Assembly: GCA_017308515.1 (NCBI GenBank)
Contig: JAFKEN010000005.1
Location: forward strand, 124,001-188,000
Reading direction: 5' to 3'
Length of the DNA stretch: 64,000 nt
Source: Actinomycetales bacterium
GTDB lineage: Bacteria; Actinomycetota; Actinomycetes; Actinomycetales; Microbacteriaceae
Shown: positions 51,898 to 63,412 of the stretch, one piece after another
How the letters are laid out: every line of letters starts with the position of its first letter
Position numbering within the stretch: position 1 is the stretch's first letter
The notes under the pieces: generated by a model
Told to the model about the DNA's origin: nothing
Database searches by the model: none
What the model saw: the letters and a program-made list of their open reading frames with translations, nothing else
Made by a program: the position numbers and the translations under genes

Positions 51898-53370
51898 TCA
51901 GGCGTGGATGCCGAGCACCTTCGCCGTGGACGCGAGGGTCGCACGCGCGACGGCCTCGTCGTCGCCGAGCGCCGTGCCGTAGGACGGCACCATGCGCGTG
52001 AGGGCGGGCCGCCACGACTCCGCGCGGTCGGGGAAGCAGCGCTCGATCAGGTCGAGCATGATCGGCACCGCGGTGGACGCTCCCGGCGAGGCGCCGAGGA
52101 GTCCCGCGATCGAGCCGTCGGCCGAGGCGACGACCTCGGTGCCGAACTGGATGACGGCCTTGCCGTTCGCATCCCGCTTCATGATCTGCACGCGCTGACC
52201 GGCCGTGATGAGGCGCCAGTCGTCGCCGTCGGCGTTCGGGTAGAACTCGCGCAGCGCGCGCAGCTTCGCCCCGCGCGTGGCCAGCAGTTCGCCGACGAGA
52301 TACCGCACGAGGTCGAGGTTCTTGAGCCCGGCGCCGATCATCGTGCCGAGGTTGTGCCAGCGGATCGAGCCGAACAGGTCGAACCAGCTGCCGGTCTTCA
52401 GGAACTTGGGCGTGAAGCCCGCGTAGGGCCCGAACAGCAGGGAGGCGGATCCGTCGACGACGCGGGTGTCGAGGTGCGGCACCGACATCGGCGGCGCGCC
52501 GACCGAGGCCTTACCGTAGACCTTCGCCTGGTGGCGCTTCACGATCGCGGGGTCATCGGTGCGCAGGAACTGGCCGCTCACCGGGAACCCGCCGTAGCCG
52601 CGGATCTCGCGGATGCGGCTCTTCTGCAGCAGCCCGAGCGCGGCCCCGCCCGCCCCGACGAACACGAAGCGCGACACGAGCTCGAAGGGGGTGCCGCCGA
52701 CGGTGTGACGCCCGCGGATGCGCCAGGTGCCGTCCTTCAGCTTGCGGATCGAGCTGACGCGGTGGTTGAGGGCGAGGTCGGCGCCGGAGTCGACGAGGCG
52801 ATCCGTCAGCAGCTCGGTGAGGGCGCCGAAGTCGACGTCGGTGCCCGCCTCGATGCGGGTCGCGGCGATCGGCTGCGCCTTCGCGCGGCCGGGGATCAGC
52901 AGGGGCGTCCAGCGCCGGATCACGGCCGGATCGTCGCTGAACTCGAGCCCCGCGAACAGCGGGTGGTCCTTGAGCGCCTCGTAGCGGCGCCGGAGGTACT
53001 CGACGTTCTCCTGCCCCCAGACGAAGCTGAGGTGCGGAACCGGGCTGAGGAACGCGGAAGGGTCCGGCAGCGCGCCGGAGCTCACCAGGAACGACCAGAA
53101 CTGGCGCGAGACCTGGAACTGCTCGTTGACCTGGATCGCCTTCGACACGTCGACCGATCCGTCGGGCCGCTCGGGCGAGTAGTTGAGCTCGCACAGCGCC
53201 GAGTGGCCGGTGCCCGCGTTGTTCCACGGGTTCGAGCTCTCGCGCGCGAGGCCGCCGAGCCGCTCGAGGATGGTGATGGACCAGTCGGGTTCGAGTTCGT
53301 GCAGCAGCGTGCCGAGCGTCGCGCTCATGATGCCGCCGCCGATCAGGACGACGTCGCGGGTCGGGCTCAC
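51898..53370 (-). CDS. mqo: Malate:quinone oxidoreductase
   Basis: 490 residues. The FAD site VVLIGGGIMSATLGTLL starts the protein, with ITILERL and NAGTGHSALCELNY, which are strong family signatures. A membrane-peripheral enzyme that oxidises malate and passes electrons to menaquinone. The GTG start at 53370 has GGAGGATC upstream; longer reading adds basic sequence without homology. Likely monocistronic. Confidence 0.96.
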   Translation of the reverse strand: MSPTRDVVLIGGGIMSATLGTLLHELEPDWSITILERLGGLARESSNPWNNAGTGHSALCELNYSPERPDGSVDVSKAIQVNEQFQVSRQFWSFLVSSGALPDPSAFLSPVPHLSFVWGQENVEYLRRRYEALKDHPLFAGLEFSDDPAVIRRWTPLLIPGRAKAQPIAATRIEAGTDVDFGALTELLTDRLVDSGADLALNHRVSSIRKLKDGTWRIRGRHTVGGTPFELVSRFVFVGAGGAALGLLQKSRIREIRGYGGFPVSGQFLRTDDPAIVKRHQAKVYGKASVGAPPMSVPHLDTRVVDGSASLLFGPYAGFTPKFLKTGSWFDLFGSIRWHNLGTMIGAGLKNLDLVRYLVGELLATRGAKLRALREFYPNADGDDWRLITAGQRVQIMKRDANGKAVIQFGTEVVASADGSIAGLLGASPGASTAVPIMLDLIERCFPDRAESWRPALTRMVPSYGTALGDDEAVARATLASTAKVLGIHA

Positions 53371-53502
53371 GATCCTCCAGTCTAGGCGCGCGGTTCCCGC
53401 GCGACCGACCCGCGGACCTCGCGAGCGCGGCAACTTCCGGGGAACTTCGCGACGGCGCGCGGGGGGGTGAGCCGGCGCGCGCGGCTCAGAAGCGGGCGGC
53501 GC

Positions 53503-54255
53503 TCAGAGTCCGATCGCGCGCAGCTCGGCGTCCATGCGCCGCGCGATCTCGGCGTAGCCGGCGTCGTTCGGGTGCAGGCCGTCGCGCGCCATCCACTCCG
53601 GGTGGCCCTCGATCCAGTGCGAGGCGCCGGGGATCCAGTCGGCCCCGATCCGCTCGGCCGACGCGTGCACCCAGTCGATGATGCGCGGCACGCTCCCCGG
53701 ACGCTCGTCGGTGTACCAGAACGGCTCGACCACCACGATCCGCGCCTCCGGGAGCTCGGTGCGCAGCCGCTGCAGGTCGGTCTCGATCTGCGCCTCGATC
53801 TCGTCGGAGGAGTAGGTGTAGCTGAAGTTGTCGTTGAGCCCCATCGTCACGATCACGAGGTCGGGATCGGCGGCGATGATCGCGCCCGGCAGGTCGCGAT
53901 CGCGCCGCTGGTTGATGAACCCCAGCCCGTTGACGCTCGGGTTGAACTCCGTCCAGCCGCGCTCGGTGCAGATGATCGTCGACCAGCGCTTCTCGCGCGC
54001 CGTCGCCCCTGTGCCGAGGGTGTACGAGTCGCCGTAGAACGCGACGAGCGGCGCGTCGGGGTCGGCATCCGCGGGTGGGTCGGCGTCGGGCTCGAGGCGC
54101 GCGGGGGCCGGGGCGCTCGAGGCGCCGCCCGCGGGGGTGGATGCCGTCCCGCTCGCGCAGCCGACGAGCGCCACCAGGACGGCGACGCCCACGAGGGCGG
54201 CGCCCAGCACGGCGAGGCGACGCGCGGGCGGGGTCGCGCGGGGAACTCGGGACAT
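53503..54255 (-). CDS. Secreted SGNH/GDSL hydrolase, lipoprotein
   Basis: 250 residues. Signal peptide with lipobox LVGC. Mature blocks: catalytic Ser in AFYGDSYTLG, block II Gly of the VNGLGF stretch, block III GLNDN and block V DGLHPN with catalytic His. The likely role is an outer-face esterase or deacetylase, for example on wall polysaccharide. The ATG at 54255 gives a correct signal peptide and is preferred to one at 54324. Confidence 0.85.
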   Translation of the reverse strand: MSRVPRATPPARRLAVLGAALVGVAVLVALVGCASGTASTPAGGASSAPAPARLEPDADPPADADPDAPLVAFYGDSYTLGTGATAREKRWSTIICTERGWTEFNPSVNGLGFINQRRDRDLPGAIIAADPDLVIVTMGLNDNFSYTYSSDEIEAQIETDLQRLRTELPEARIVVVEPFWYTDERPGSVPRIIDWVHASAERIGADWIPGASHWIEGHPEWMARDGLHPNDAGYAEIARRMDAELRAIGL

Positions 54256-54331
54256 GCCGGGAGTTCGGAGCCGCTGCCCCGACCGCCTGGACGCCACCGC
54301 GGGCTGCTCCCGCACACCCCTCATTCCGCCA

Positions 54332-54772
54332 TCATGCCGCCGACGCTCCCGCGACGATCAGGGCGAGACCCGAGGCGAGCAGACCCAGAGTCAGCACTCC
54401 GGCGCCGACCCAGAGCAGCGCGATCAGGCGGTTCGGCTTCTGCGGCTCGCGGCCCAGGACCGAGAGGAAGAAGCCGGCGGGCATGAGCAGTGCCGCGATC
54501 GGCACGCCGAGGCGCGCGATCCACGCCCAGAGCTCCGGCAGACCGCTCACGCCGCCGAGCAGCGCGAGGTTGGCGAGGCTTAGCACGAGCAGCACCGCGG
54601 CATGGGCGTGGCCGGCGCGGAAGAACGAGGCCTGCAGCGCATTGGCCGCGACGCGTCCGCGGACGACGCGGGTCAGGAACCAGCCACCGGATTCGACGGT
54701 GACGAGAGCGAGCAGGAGCGCGCCGGCGAGCACGAGGGTCGGGGCATCAAGCTGGATAGTCATGCTATCCAT
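54332..54772 (-). CDS. Four-helix membrane protein, unknown function
   Basis: 146 residues with hydrophobic segments at about 10-25, 52-75, 85-105 and 120-140 and a basic RVVRGRVAANALQASFF loop. Unnamed by me. Divergent from the MerR gene; its two candidate start codons (54772, 54763) lie in a palindrome, so it is probably the regulator's target. GHAHAAVLLVLSLANLALL resembles small respiratory-type or DUF4149-like membrane proteins, without firm assignment. Confidence 0.75.
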   Translation of the reverse strand: MDSMTIQLDAPTLVLAGALLLALVTVESGGWFLTRVVRGRVAANALQASFFRAGHAHAAVLLVLSLANLALLGGVSGLPELWAWIARLGVPIAALLMPAGFFLSVLGREPQKPNRLIALLWVGAGVLTLGLLASGLALIVAGASAA

Positions 54773-54792
54773 TATTAGAGAGTGCTACTCTC
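54753..54792. promoter_or_regulatory. Two palindromes between membrane protein and MerR genes
   Basis: TGGATAG-TCATG-CTATCCA (54753-54771) is a perfect 7-5-7 inverted repeat covering both possible starts of the membrane protein. GAGAGTGCTACTCTC (54778-54792) is a perfect 6-3-6 inverted repeat 8 bases before the MerR ATG. The latter is the likely MerR operator; the former might be a second regulator site or an mRNA hairpin. Confidence 0.6.
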
Positions 54793-54799
54793 CAACGCA

Positions 54800-56720
<1,921 letters not shown>

Positions 56721-56740
<20 letters not shown>

Positions 56741-57980
56741 AGACGACGGCCTCGGCTTCGCCGTCGAGCCCGAACGCCGTGTGCACGACACGCATGGCCT
56801 CGTTGAGCGAGTCGGCGCGCGTGACGACCGAGATGCGGATCTCGGAGGTGGAGATCATCTCGATGTTGATGCCCGCCTCCGACAGGGCCGTGAACAGCTG
56901 CGCCGAGACGCCCGCGCTCGTGCGCATGCCACCGCCGACGACGGAGAGCTTGCCGATCTGGTCGTCGTACTGCAGCGAGGCGAACCCGACCTCGGTCTGC
57001 TCGACCCGGAGTGCCGCGAGCACCTTCTCGGCGTCGGGCTTGGGCAGCGTGAAGGAGATGTCGGTGAGGCCGGTGGCGGCGGCGGACACGTTCTGCACGA
57101 TCATGTCGATGTTGGCGCCGGTCTTGGCGACGATCGTGAAGATGTCGGCGGCCTTGCCGGGCACGTCGGGCACCCCGACGACGGTGATCTTGGCCTCGCC
57201 CAGGTCGCCGGCGACGCCGGTGATGATCGGCTCTTCCATGTTCTCGCTCCTCGACACGACCCAGGTGCCCTCGGTGTTGTTGAACGACGACCGCACGTGC
57301 AGCGCGACGTCGTGACGGCGCGCGTACTCGACGGCGCGGATGTGGAGCACCTTCGAGCCGGCGGCCGCCAGTTCGAGCATCTCCTCGCTCGTCACGCGGT
57401 CGAGCTTGTGCGCGCGCGGCACGACCCGCGGGTCGGCGGTGAACACCCCGTCGACGTCGGTCAGGATCTCGCAGACCTCCGCCCCGAGTGCGGCGGCGAG
57501 GGCGACGGCGGTGGTGTCGGATCCGCCGCGGCCGAGGGTCGTGATGTCGCGGCTGTCGCGGTTGAAGCCCTGGAATCCGGCGACGATCGCGACCGCGCCC
57601 TCGTCGAGGGCCTCGCGCACCCGGCCCGGGGTCACGTCGACGATGCGGGCGGATCCGTGCCGCGAGTCGGTGATCATGCCGGCCTGGCTGCCGGTGTAGC
57701 TGCGCGCGTCGAAGCCCATCGACTTGATGGCCATCGCCAGCAGCGCCATGGAGATGCGCTCGCCCGTGGTCAGCAGCATGTCGAGCTCGCGGGGGTCGGG
57801 CAGCGGCGCCACCTCGCGCGCGAGGTCGAGCAGGTCGTCAGTGGTGTCGCCCATTGCGCTCACCGCGACGACGACCTCGTTGCCGGCCTTCTTGGTCTCG
57901 ACGATGCGCTTGGCGACGCGCTTGATGCTCTCGGCGTCGGCGACCGAGGAGCCGCCGTACTTCTGCACGATGAGGCTCAC
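56721..57980 (-). CDS. lysC: Aspartate kinase
   Basis: 419 residues from GTG. The kinase domain has [32 protein letters not shown] and [11 protein letters not shown]. Two C-terminal ACT domains (about 265-419; [17 protein letters not shown] and [14 protein letters not shown]) carry allosteric lysine/threonine control. First step of the aspartate family. The last residues (GTGR) are encoded in the repeat array. Internal starts may give a separate beta subunit as in other actinobacteria. Confidence 0.95.
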
Positions 57981-58021
57981 GGTGGGCTCTTCCGGGGAGA
58001 TCGGGGCGGAACGGATCGAGT

Positions 58022-58837
58022 CTAGGCGGCGCGTCGAGCGGCGACGAATCCGGCGATCCAGTCGGCGGTCTGCGGCCAGCCCTCCACCGCGACGCACGCG
58101 ACCCCGAGTTGCTTCACGGGGTAGTCGTTGCCGTCGGGGTCGAGGCGGTCGCCGACGAAGAGCATCTGCTCGAGCGGGATGCCGGTGAGCTCCGCGAGCT
58201 TGCGCATGCCGTAGGCCTTGTCGATGCCCCGGCGGGTGATGTCGACGCTCGTCGAGCCGCCGGAGCGCACCTCGAGCTCGGGCAGCCGCTCCTGCACGGC
58301 GGCGCGGAGGGCGTTCTTCTTCTCGCCGGTCCGATCCCACGCCTTCTTGGCCTCGACCGGGGCGGCCTGGCCGAGGGCGGAGAAGGTGATCTGCGATCCG
58401 CGGTCCTCGAGGATCGGGCCCCACGTCTCGGTGCGTCCCTCCTCCCAGAGGTCGAGGCGCCGCGCCTCCTCCTCGACCGCGGCGAGAGCCGCGGTCTTCT
58501 GCTCGTCGCCCAGGTTCTCGGCGTATTGCGCCGCCCAGTCATCCCCGTCGTGGCGCCAGTACTGCGTGCCGCACGTCGGCATGAGGTGCAGCGCCGCGAG
58601 GTCGACGCCGCCGGGCAGCCCGTCGACGAGCTGCAGGCGGAACTGGCCGAACTGGCCCCCCGAGATGACGCACACCGGCACCTCGCCGAGCAGCTCGACG
58701 AGCCGCCCCGCCATCGCCGCCGGCAGCGGCGACTTCGAGGGCGCGAGGGTGTCGTCGAGGTCGAAGGCCACGAGCCGCACGGCCGCGGGCTCGAGCACGC
58801 GCTCGGAGTCGAGGTGGTGCGGTCGATCGCCGGTCAC
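58022..58837 (-). CDS. HAD-superfamily (Cof/phosphomannomutase-like) phosphatase
   Basis: 271 residues. Catalytic motif I is [15 protein letters not shown], motif II Ser in CVISGGQ, motif III Lys near [10 protein letters not shown] and motif [13 protein letters not shown]. The inserted C2-type cap (about 85-190) fits HAD-IIB enzymes. A sugar-phosphate phosphatase is likely, and phosphomannomutase-like relatives are annotated this way. It lies 41 bases ahead of lysC on the same strand. Confidence 0.87.
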   Translation of the reverse strand: MTGDRPHHLDSERVLEPAAVRLVAFDLDDTLAPSKSPLPAAMAGRLVELLGEVPVCVISGGQFGQFRLQLVDGLPGGVDLAALHLMPTCGTQYWRHDGDDWAAQYAENLGDEQKTAALAAVEEEARRLDLWEEGRTETWGPILEDRGSQITFSALGQAAPVEAKKAWDRTGEKKNALRAAVQERLPELEVRSGGSTSVDITRRGIDKAYGMRKLAELTGIPLEQMLFVGDRLDPDGNDYPVKQLGVACVAVEGWPQTADWIAGFVAARRAA

Positions 58838-58940
58838 GAGGGGCGATTATCGCAGAGCGCGGATGCACGGCCGCTGCGTGAGCACGGTGCGGGCGCGCGG
58901 TCGCTGCGTCTCGTGCGCCGGCGGCTCACGTCGCCCCGCG

Positions 58941-59537
58941 TCAGTCGACCAGGCGCCGACCCTCGAAGGCGCGGCCGAGCGTCACCTCGTCGGCGTACTC
59001 GAGGTCGCCGCCGACCGGGAGGCCGGAGGCCAGGCGGGTGACGCGCAGGCCGGGCTGCTGCAGCAGGCGTGAGAGGTAGGTCGCGGTCGCCTCGCCCTCG
59101 AGGTTGGGGTCGGTGGCGATGATCACCTCGGTGACGGATCCGTCGGCCAGCCGCTGCAGGAGCTGGGCGATGCGCAGCTGGTCGGGCCCGATCCCGTCGA
59201 TGGGGCTGATCGCGCCGCCGAGCACGTGGTAGACGCCGCGGAACTCGCGCGTGCGCTCGATCGCGACGACGTCCTTGGCCTCCTCGACGATGCAGATGAG
59301 GCTCGTGTCGCGACGCGGGTCACGGCAGATCGCGCAGGTCTCCTCCTCGGAGACGTTGCCGCAGATGCGGCAGAACCGCACCTTCTCGCGCACCTCGGTG
59401 AGGATGCGCGCGAGCCGGGTGGTGTCGAAGGACTCGGTCTGCAGGATGTGGAACGCGATCCGCTGCGCCGACTTCGGCCCGATGCCGGGCAGGCGCCCGA
59501 GCTCGTCGATGAGGTCCTGGACGATGCCCTCGTACAT
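58941..59537 (-). CDS. recR: Recombination mediator RecR
   Basis: 198 residues. Helix-hairpin-helix [17 protein letters not shown], zinc finger [16 protein letters not shown], Toprim domain ([13 protein letters not shown]) and Walker-like end ATYLSRLL are all present. With RecO it loads RecA at gaps. Its start shares one base with the dnaX stop (59537), the conserved dnaX-recR pair. Confidence 0.96.
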   Translation of the reverse strand: MYEGIVQDLIDELGRLPGIGPKSAQRIAFHILQTESFDTTRLARILTEVREKVRFCRICGNVSEEETCAICRDPRRDTSLICIVEEAKDVVAIERTREFRGVYHVLGGAISPIDGIGPDQLRIAQLLQRLADGSVTEVIIATDPNLEGEATATYLSRLLQQPGLRVTRLASGLPVGGDLEYADEVTLGRAFEGRRLVD

Positions 59538-61783
59538 CAGCTCACCGTCCCGCGCGCGGCGTCGGCGAGTGCGGCGTCATCGGGTTCGCCGTCGTCGGGT
59601 TCGAGCTCCCCCGGCTCCGTGACCTCCGGCTCGGCGTCGTCCGGCTCGGGCTCGACGTCGCCGTCGGCGGGCGGCGGGGGCTCCTCGTCGGCCGCGACCT
59701 CGTCCGGGCCGGCGGGCGGCAGGTCGACCGGCGACGCGGCGACGGGAGGCGCCGCGACCGGTGCGGGCGCCGCGAGGGTCGACTCCTCGAGGAACGTCGC
59801 CCCGAGCATCTCGCGCACGACCGCCTCGCCGTAGCGCAGCGTGCCCGCGGCGGTCGTCGAGGCGACGACGGGGCTCGCCGGAGGCGCGGGGGCCGCGGCC
59901 TCCGGCGTCGCCTGCTCCTGGGTCGACGAGTCGGCCGACGGGGTCTCGGCGACGGCCGCCGCGCCTGGCACGACCCGACCGCCGGCGATGCGCCGCCGCG
60001 ACGCCGCCGGGGCCTCGTCGACGGGCTCGCCCTGGGGGATCTCGGCGACGTTCCAGCCCGCGGCCGGGGTCGCGCTCGCCGCGGGCGCCGCGGCGGGCGC
60101 GCCGGCCCCCTCGGCCACGTGCGGCAGGAACCGCACCTGCACGCCGAGCACCTCCACGATCGCCGCGCGCAGGTGGTCGCTCACGTTCTCACCCGGGGCG
60201 CGGCGGGGACGGAAGCTGTCGACATCGCCCGCGGAACGGAAGCTCAGCGTCAGCACGTCGTCGGCGAACTCGCGCGGCGTCGCCGTGAAGACCACCGTCC
60301 ACGAGTTGCGGCTGATCGCCTGCACGGCCTCGAGCACCTCGGGCCAGGCGTCCTTCATCTGCTGGAGCGTCACGGGGCCGACGGGGCGCGACGGCTCGGC
60401 GGCCGGTGCGGGGCTCGCGTCGGGAACCGGGGGCGCGGCCGCGGCCGACGGCGACTCGGTCTCGGCCGCCGGGGCCTCGGCCGTCGCCGACGGCGGCTCG
60501 ACCGGCTCAGCCGGGGTCTCGGCCAGCCGGGGCGCCGCGGGCGCCGCGGCACGCTCGGGCTCCGGCGCGGGCGGCGCCGCGGAGCCCGCCGTCGCGCCGG
60601 CCCCCTCGATGCCGATCCGCCGTTCGAGCCGCTCGACGCGAGCGAGCGCGCCGCGCGTCGGCTCCTCGGCCCCCGGCACGAGCAGTCGCGCGGCGAGCAG
60701 CTCGAGATGCAGGCGCGGCGAGGTGGCTCCCGCCATCTCGCTGAGCGCGTCGTTGGCGATGTCGGCGGCGCGCGAGAGCTCGGCGGCACCGAAGACGGCG
60801 GCCTGCGCGCTCATCCGCTCGAGCTCGTCCTGTGGGACGCCGCGCAGCACCGAGGCGGCGCGGTCGCGGGTCGCCTGCACGATGATGAGGTCGCGCAGCC
60901 GCTCGAGCAGGTCGTCGACGAAGCGGCGCGGATCCTGCCCGGTCTGGATCACCCGGTCGACCGCGCCGAACAGGCCGGCCGCGTCGCGGGCCCCGAGCGC
61001 GTCCACGACCTCGTCGAGCAGGGCCGCGTGGGTGTAGCCGAGGAGCGCGACCGCGCGCTCGTAGGAGATGGTGACGGAGCCGCCGGGGGTCGCGTCGGAT
61101 CCCGCGATGAGCTGATCGAGCAGCGAGAGGGTGTCGCGCACCGAGCCGCCGCCGCCGCGCACGACGAGCGGCAGCACGCCGGCCTCGACCGTGACGCCCT
61201 CCGCCTCGCACAGCGTCTGCACGTACTCGAGCATCTGGGCGGGCGGCACGAGCCGGAACGGGTAGTGGTGCGTGCGCGAGCGGATGGTGCCGATGACCTT
61301 GTCGGGCTCGGTCGTCGCGAAGATGAACTTCACATGCTCGGGCGGCTCCTCGACGATCTTGAGCAGCGCGTTGAAGCCCTGCGGCGTCACCATGTGCGCC
61401 TCGTCGAGGATGAAGATCTTGTACCGGTCGCGCGCGGGGGCGAAGACCGCGCGCTCGCGCAGGTCGCGGGCGTCGTCGACGCCGTTGTGGCTCGCCGCGT
61501 CGATCTCGACCACGTCGAGCGACCCCGAGCCGTCGCGCGCGAGGTCGCGGCAGCTCGGGCACACCCCGCACGGGGTGTCGGTGGGGCCTTCGGCGCAGTT
61601 GAGGCAGCGGGCGAGGATGCGCGCGCTCGTGGTCTTTCCGCAGCCGCGGGGCCCCGAGAAGAGGTAGGCGTGGTTCACCCGGTCGGTGCGCAGCGCGGTG
61701 CGCAGCGGATCGGTCACCTGCGTCTGGCCGATCAGCTCGGCGAAGGTCTCCGGCCGGTAGCGGCGGTAGAGGGCGGTGGCCAC
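59537..61783 (-). CDS. dnaX: DNA polymerase III subunit gamma/tau
   Basis: 748 residues. Walker [15 protein letters not shown], zinc cluster CLNC and CGVCPSC, DEAH-type [11 protein letters not shown], and sensor [11 protein letters not shown]. Clamp-loader ATPase core to about residue 360. The C-terminal third (about 620-748) is Pro, Ala and Glu rich and low in complexity. No A-rich slippery heptamer is visible for a gamma frameshift, so a single tau product is expected. The ATG at 61783 follows TGGGTGGCC weakly. Confidence 0.95.
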   Translation of the reverse strand: MATALYRRYRPETFAELIGQTQVTDPLRTALRTDRVNHAYLFSGPRGCGKTTSARILARCLNCAEGPTDTPCGVCPSCRDLARDGSGSLDVVEIDAASHNGVDDARDLRERAVFAPARDRYKIFILDEAHMVTPQGFNALLKIVEEPPEHVKFIFATTEPDKVIGTIRSRTHHYPFRLVPPAQMLEYVQTLCEAEGVTVEAGVLPLVVRGGGGSVRDTLSLLDQLIAGSDATPGGSVTISYERAVALLGYTHAALLDEVVDALGARDAAGLFGAVDRVIQTGQDPRRFVDDLLERLRDLIIVQATRDRAASVLRGVPQDELERMSAQAAVFGAAELSRAADIANDALSEMAGATSPRLHLELLAARLLVPGAEEPTRGALARVERLERRIGIEGAGATAGSAAPPAPEPERAAAPAAPRLAETPAEPVEPPSATAEAPAAETESPSAAAAPPVPDASPAPAAEPSRPVGPVTLQQMKDAWPEVLEAVQAISRNSWTVVFTATPREFADDVLTLSFRSAGDVDSFRPRRAPGENVSDHLRAAIVEVLGVQVRFLPHVAEGAGAPAAAPAASATPAAGWNVAEIPQGEPVDEAPAASRRRIAGGRVVPGAAAVAETPSADSSTQEQATPEAAAPAPPASPVVASTTAAGTLRYGEAVVREMLGATFLEESTLAAPAPVAAPPVAASPVDLPPAGPDEVAADEEPPPPADGDVEPEPDDAEPEVTEPGELEPDDGEPDDAALADAARGTVS

Positions 61784-61823
61784 CCGACCAGAGTAGTCGC
61801 GGGGTGCGACGGGATCCGGCTCG

Positions 61824-63092
61824 TCAGTCCCCGATCGGCGGCACCGTGCGCGGACGCACGATCAGCCAGAGCGACGCCTGCGCGACGAGCAGGCAGCCGA
61901 GCATCACGAGGCCCATCGGCAGGGCGGAGGTGAGCCCGACCCAGCCGGCGATCGGCGCGATCACGCCGGCGAGCGCGAAGTTCGCGGCACCCAGCACCGA
62001 GGCCGCGGTACCCGCCTCCGCGCCGTGGTGCGCGAGCGCGAGCACCTGCACCGTGGGGAAGGTGAACCCCGCCGCCGAGAGCAGGAAGAACAGCGGCACG
62101 AGCAGCCACCAGATGCCGAGCCCGAGCAGCGCGCCGACCACGATGGCCGCGGCCGCGAGCAGGTGCACCGAGAGCCCGATCGCGAGAACCCACTGCGGCG
62201 CGAGGCGGCGCATGACCCGCGAGGCCGACTGCGAGGCGACGACGAGGCCGATCGAGTTGACCGCGAAGGCGAACCCGAACTGCTGGGCGTCGAAGCGGAA
62301 CACCTCCTGGAGCAGGAACGAGGAGGACGTGACGTAGCTGAACAGCGAGGCGAAGTTCATCGCGCCGATGAGCGCGAGCCCGAGGAAGATGCGGTCGCGG
62401 AACAGCGCCCCGTAGCGCTCGCGCGCGGTGCTGTGCCCCTCGCGCCGACGACGGTGGCGCGGCAGCGTCTCCTGGATGAGGAGGGCGACGAGCACGACGA
62501 CGAGCACGCCGTATCCGGCGAGCGCGAGGAACAGCTGGCGCCAGTCGAGCACCTGCAGCAGCTGCGAGCCGATCACGGGCGCGAGGATCGGCGCGAGCCC
62601 GGAGACGAGCGCGAGGCGGGAGAGCATCCGCACCAGGCCCTGTCCGGAGAAGAGGTCGCGCACCATCGCCATCGCGACCACGGCGCCACCCGCCGCGCCG
62701 AGACCCTGGAAGACCCGGCCGACCGCGATGAGCTCCACGCACGGCGCGCCCATCACCGCGAGGCTCGAGACGACGTGCAGCGCCGTCGCGATCATGAGCG
62801 GCAGGCGACGCCCGACCACGTCGCTGAGCGGCCCGACCAGCAACTGGCCGAGGCCGAAGCCGACGGTCGTCGCGGCGAGGGTGAGCTGCACCTGGAAGTC
62901 GGTCGCGCGGAGCTGATCGGCGATCGTCGGGAACGCGGGCAGGTAGAGGTCGACGGTGAACGGGCCGAGCGCGACGAGCGCTCCCAGCACGATCGCGTAG
63001 ATCGCGCGCTGCCCGAGCGTGAGCCGGTTGAGCGGCAGGGCGATCGGGCTGGTCAGCGGCTGCGTCGGGGGATTCGGGGAGTCGGTCGTCAT
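61824..63092 (-). CDS. MFS efflux transporter, Bcr/CflA type
   Basis: 422 residues with twelve membrane helices. The Bcr/CflA pattern includes the LYLPAFPTIA helix-1 end, GQLLVGPLSDVVGRR motif A and the antiporter motif C-like stretch near LVSGLAPILAPVIGS. A proton-driven drug or metabolite exporter is expected. ATG at 63092; a longer in-frame reading enters the SRP RNA gene and is rejected. Confidence 0.9.
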   Translation of the reverse strand: MTTDSPNPPTQPLTSPIALPLNRLTLGQRAIYAIVLGALVALGPFTVDLYLPAFPTIADQLRATDFQVQLTLAATTVGFGLGQLLVGPLSDVVGRRLPLMIATALHVVSSLAVMGAPCVELIAVGRVFQGLGAAGGAVVAMAMVRDLFSGQGLVRMLSRLALVSGLAPILAPVIGSQLLQVLDWRQLFLALAGYGVLVVVLVALLIQETLPRHRRRREGHSTARERYGALFRDRIFLGLALIGAMNFASLFSYVTSSSFLLQEVFRFDAQQFGFAFAVNSIGLVVASQSASRVMRRLAPQWVLAIGLSVHLLAAAAIVVGALLGLGIWWLLVPLFFLLSAAGFTFPTVQVLALAHHGAEAGTAASVLGAANFALAGVIAPIAGWVGLTSALPMGLVMLGCLLVAQASLWLIVRPRTVPPIGD

Positions 63093-63169
63093 GCGCGCAC
63101 GTTTCGAGAAGGCATCCCTCGGGCTCGCGCGGCGGCGGCCGATCGCGGCAGGGCGAGGGGGCGGAGAGA

Positions 63170-63264
63170 AGAAAGGACCCCTCACGCACCCGCCAGAGCC
63201 CGGTTACCCTTGCTGCGTCTCCGCCCTGGGGGAGTTGGCCTGGATGGCGCCACGTGAGGAGCCG
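63170..63264 (-). ncRNA. ffs: Signal recognition particle RNA (4.5S type)
   Basis: Read on the minus strand, the conserved domain IV apex is CAGGGCGGAGACGCAGCAAGG, described here as CAGG, GGAG loop, then GCAGCA. The outer stem pairs CCTCACG (63253-63259) with CGTGAGG (63180-63186). A TAGACT -10 (63270-63275) lies about seven bases upstream of the 5' end, and TTTCTTCT follows the 3' stem. The ends are estimated to within a few bases. Near dnaX, as in other actinobacteria. Confidence 0.85.
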
Positions 63265-63323
63265 CGAACAGTCTACCCCGGTACGGTCGGTATGCTTCCG
63301 GGGTGCCGCCTCGCGGTACGACC

Positions 63324-63408
63324 GGAGGATTCGCCTAGTGGCCTATGGCGCACGCTTGGAAAGCGTGTTGGGTGAAAGCCCTCGGGGGTTCGAATCCCCC
63401 ATCCTCCG
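63324..63408 (+). tRNA. tRNA-Ser (anticodon GGA)
   Basis: The 85-base cloverleaf has acceptor GGAGGAT/ATCCTCC, anticodon stem CACGC/GCGTG with loop TTGGAAA, giving anticodon GGA. It has the long variable arm of serine tRNAs (TTGGGTGAAAGCCCTC) and a T arm GGGGG/CCCCC. CCA is not encoded. A start codon follows only four bases after its end. The region before it (63265-63323) holds the ffs promoter on the other strand and TATGCT, a possible -10 for this tRNA. Confidence 0.95.
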
Positions 63409-63412
63409 CGAC

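Noticed and set aside
59537-61783. Programmed frameshift in dnaX producing gamma
   Set aside because: No A-rich slippery heptamer is visible in this G+C-rich gene.
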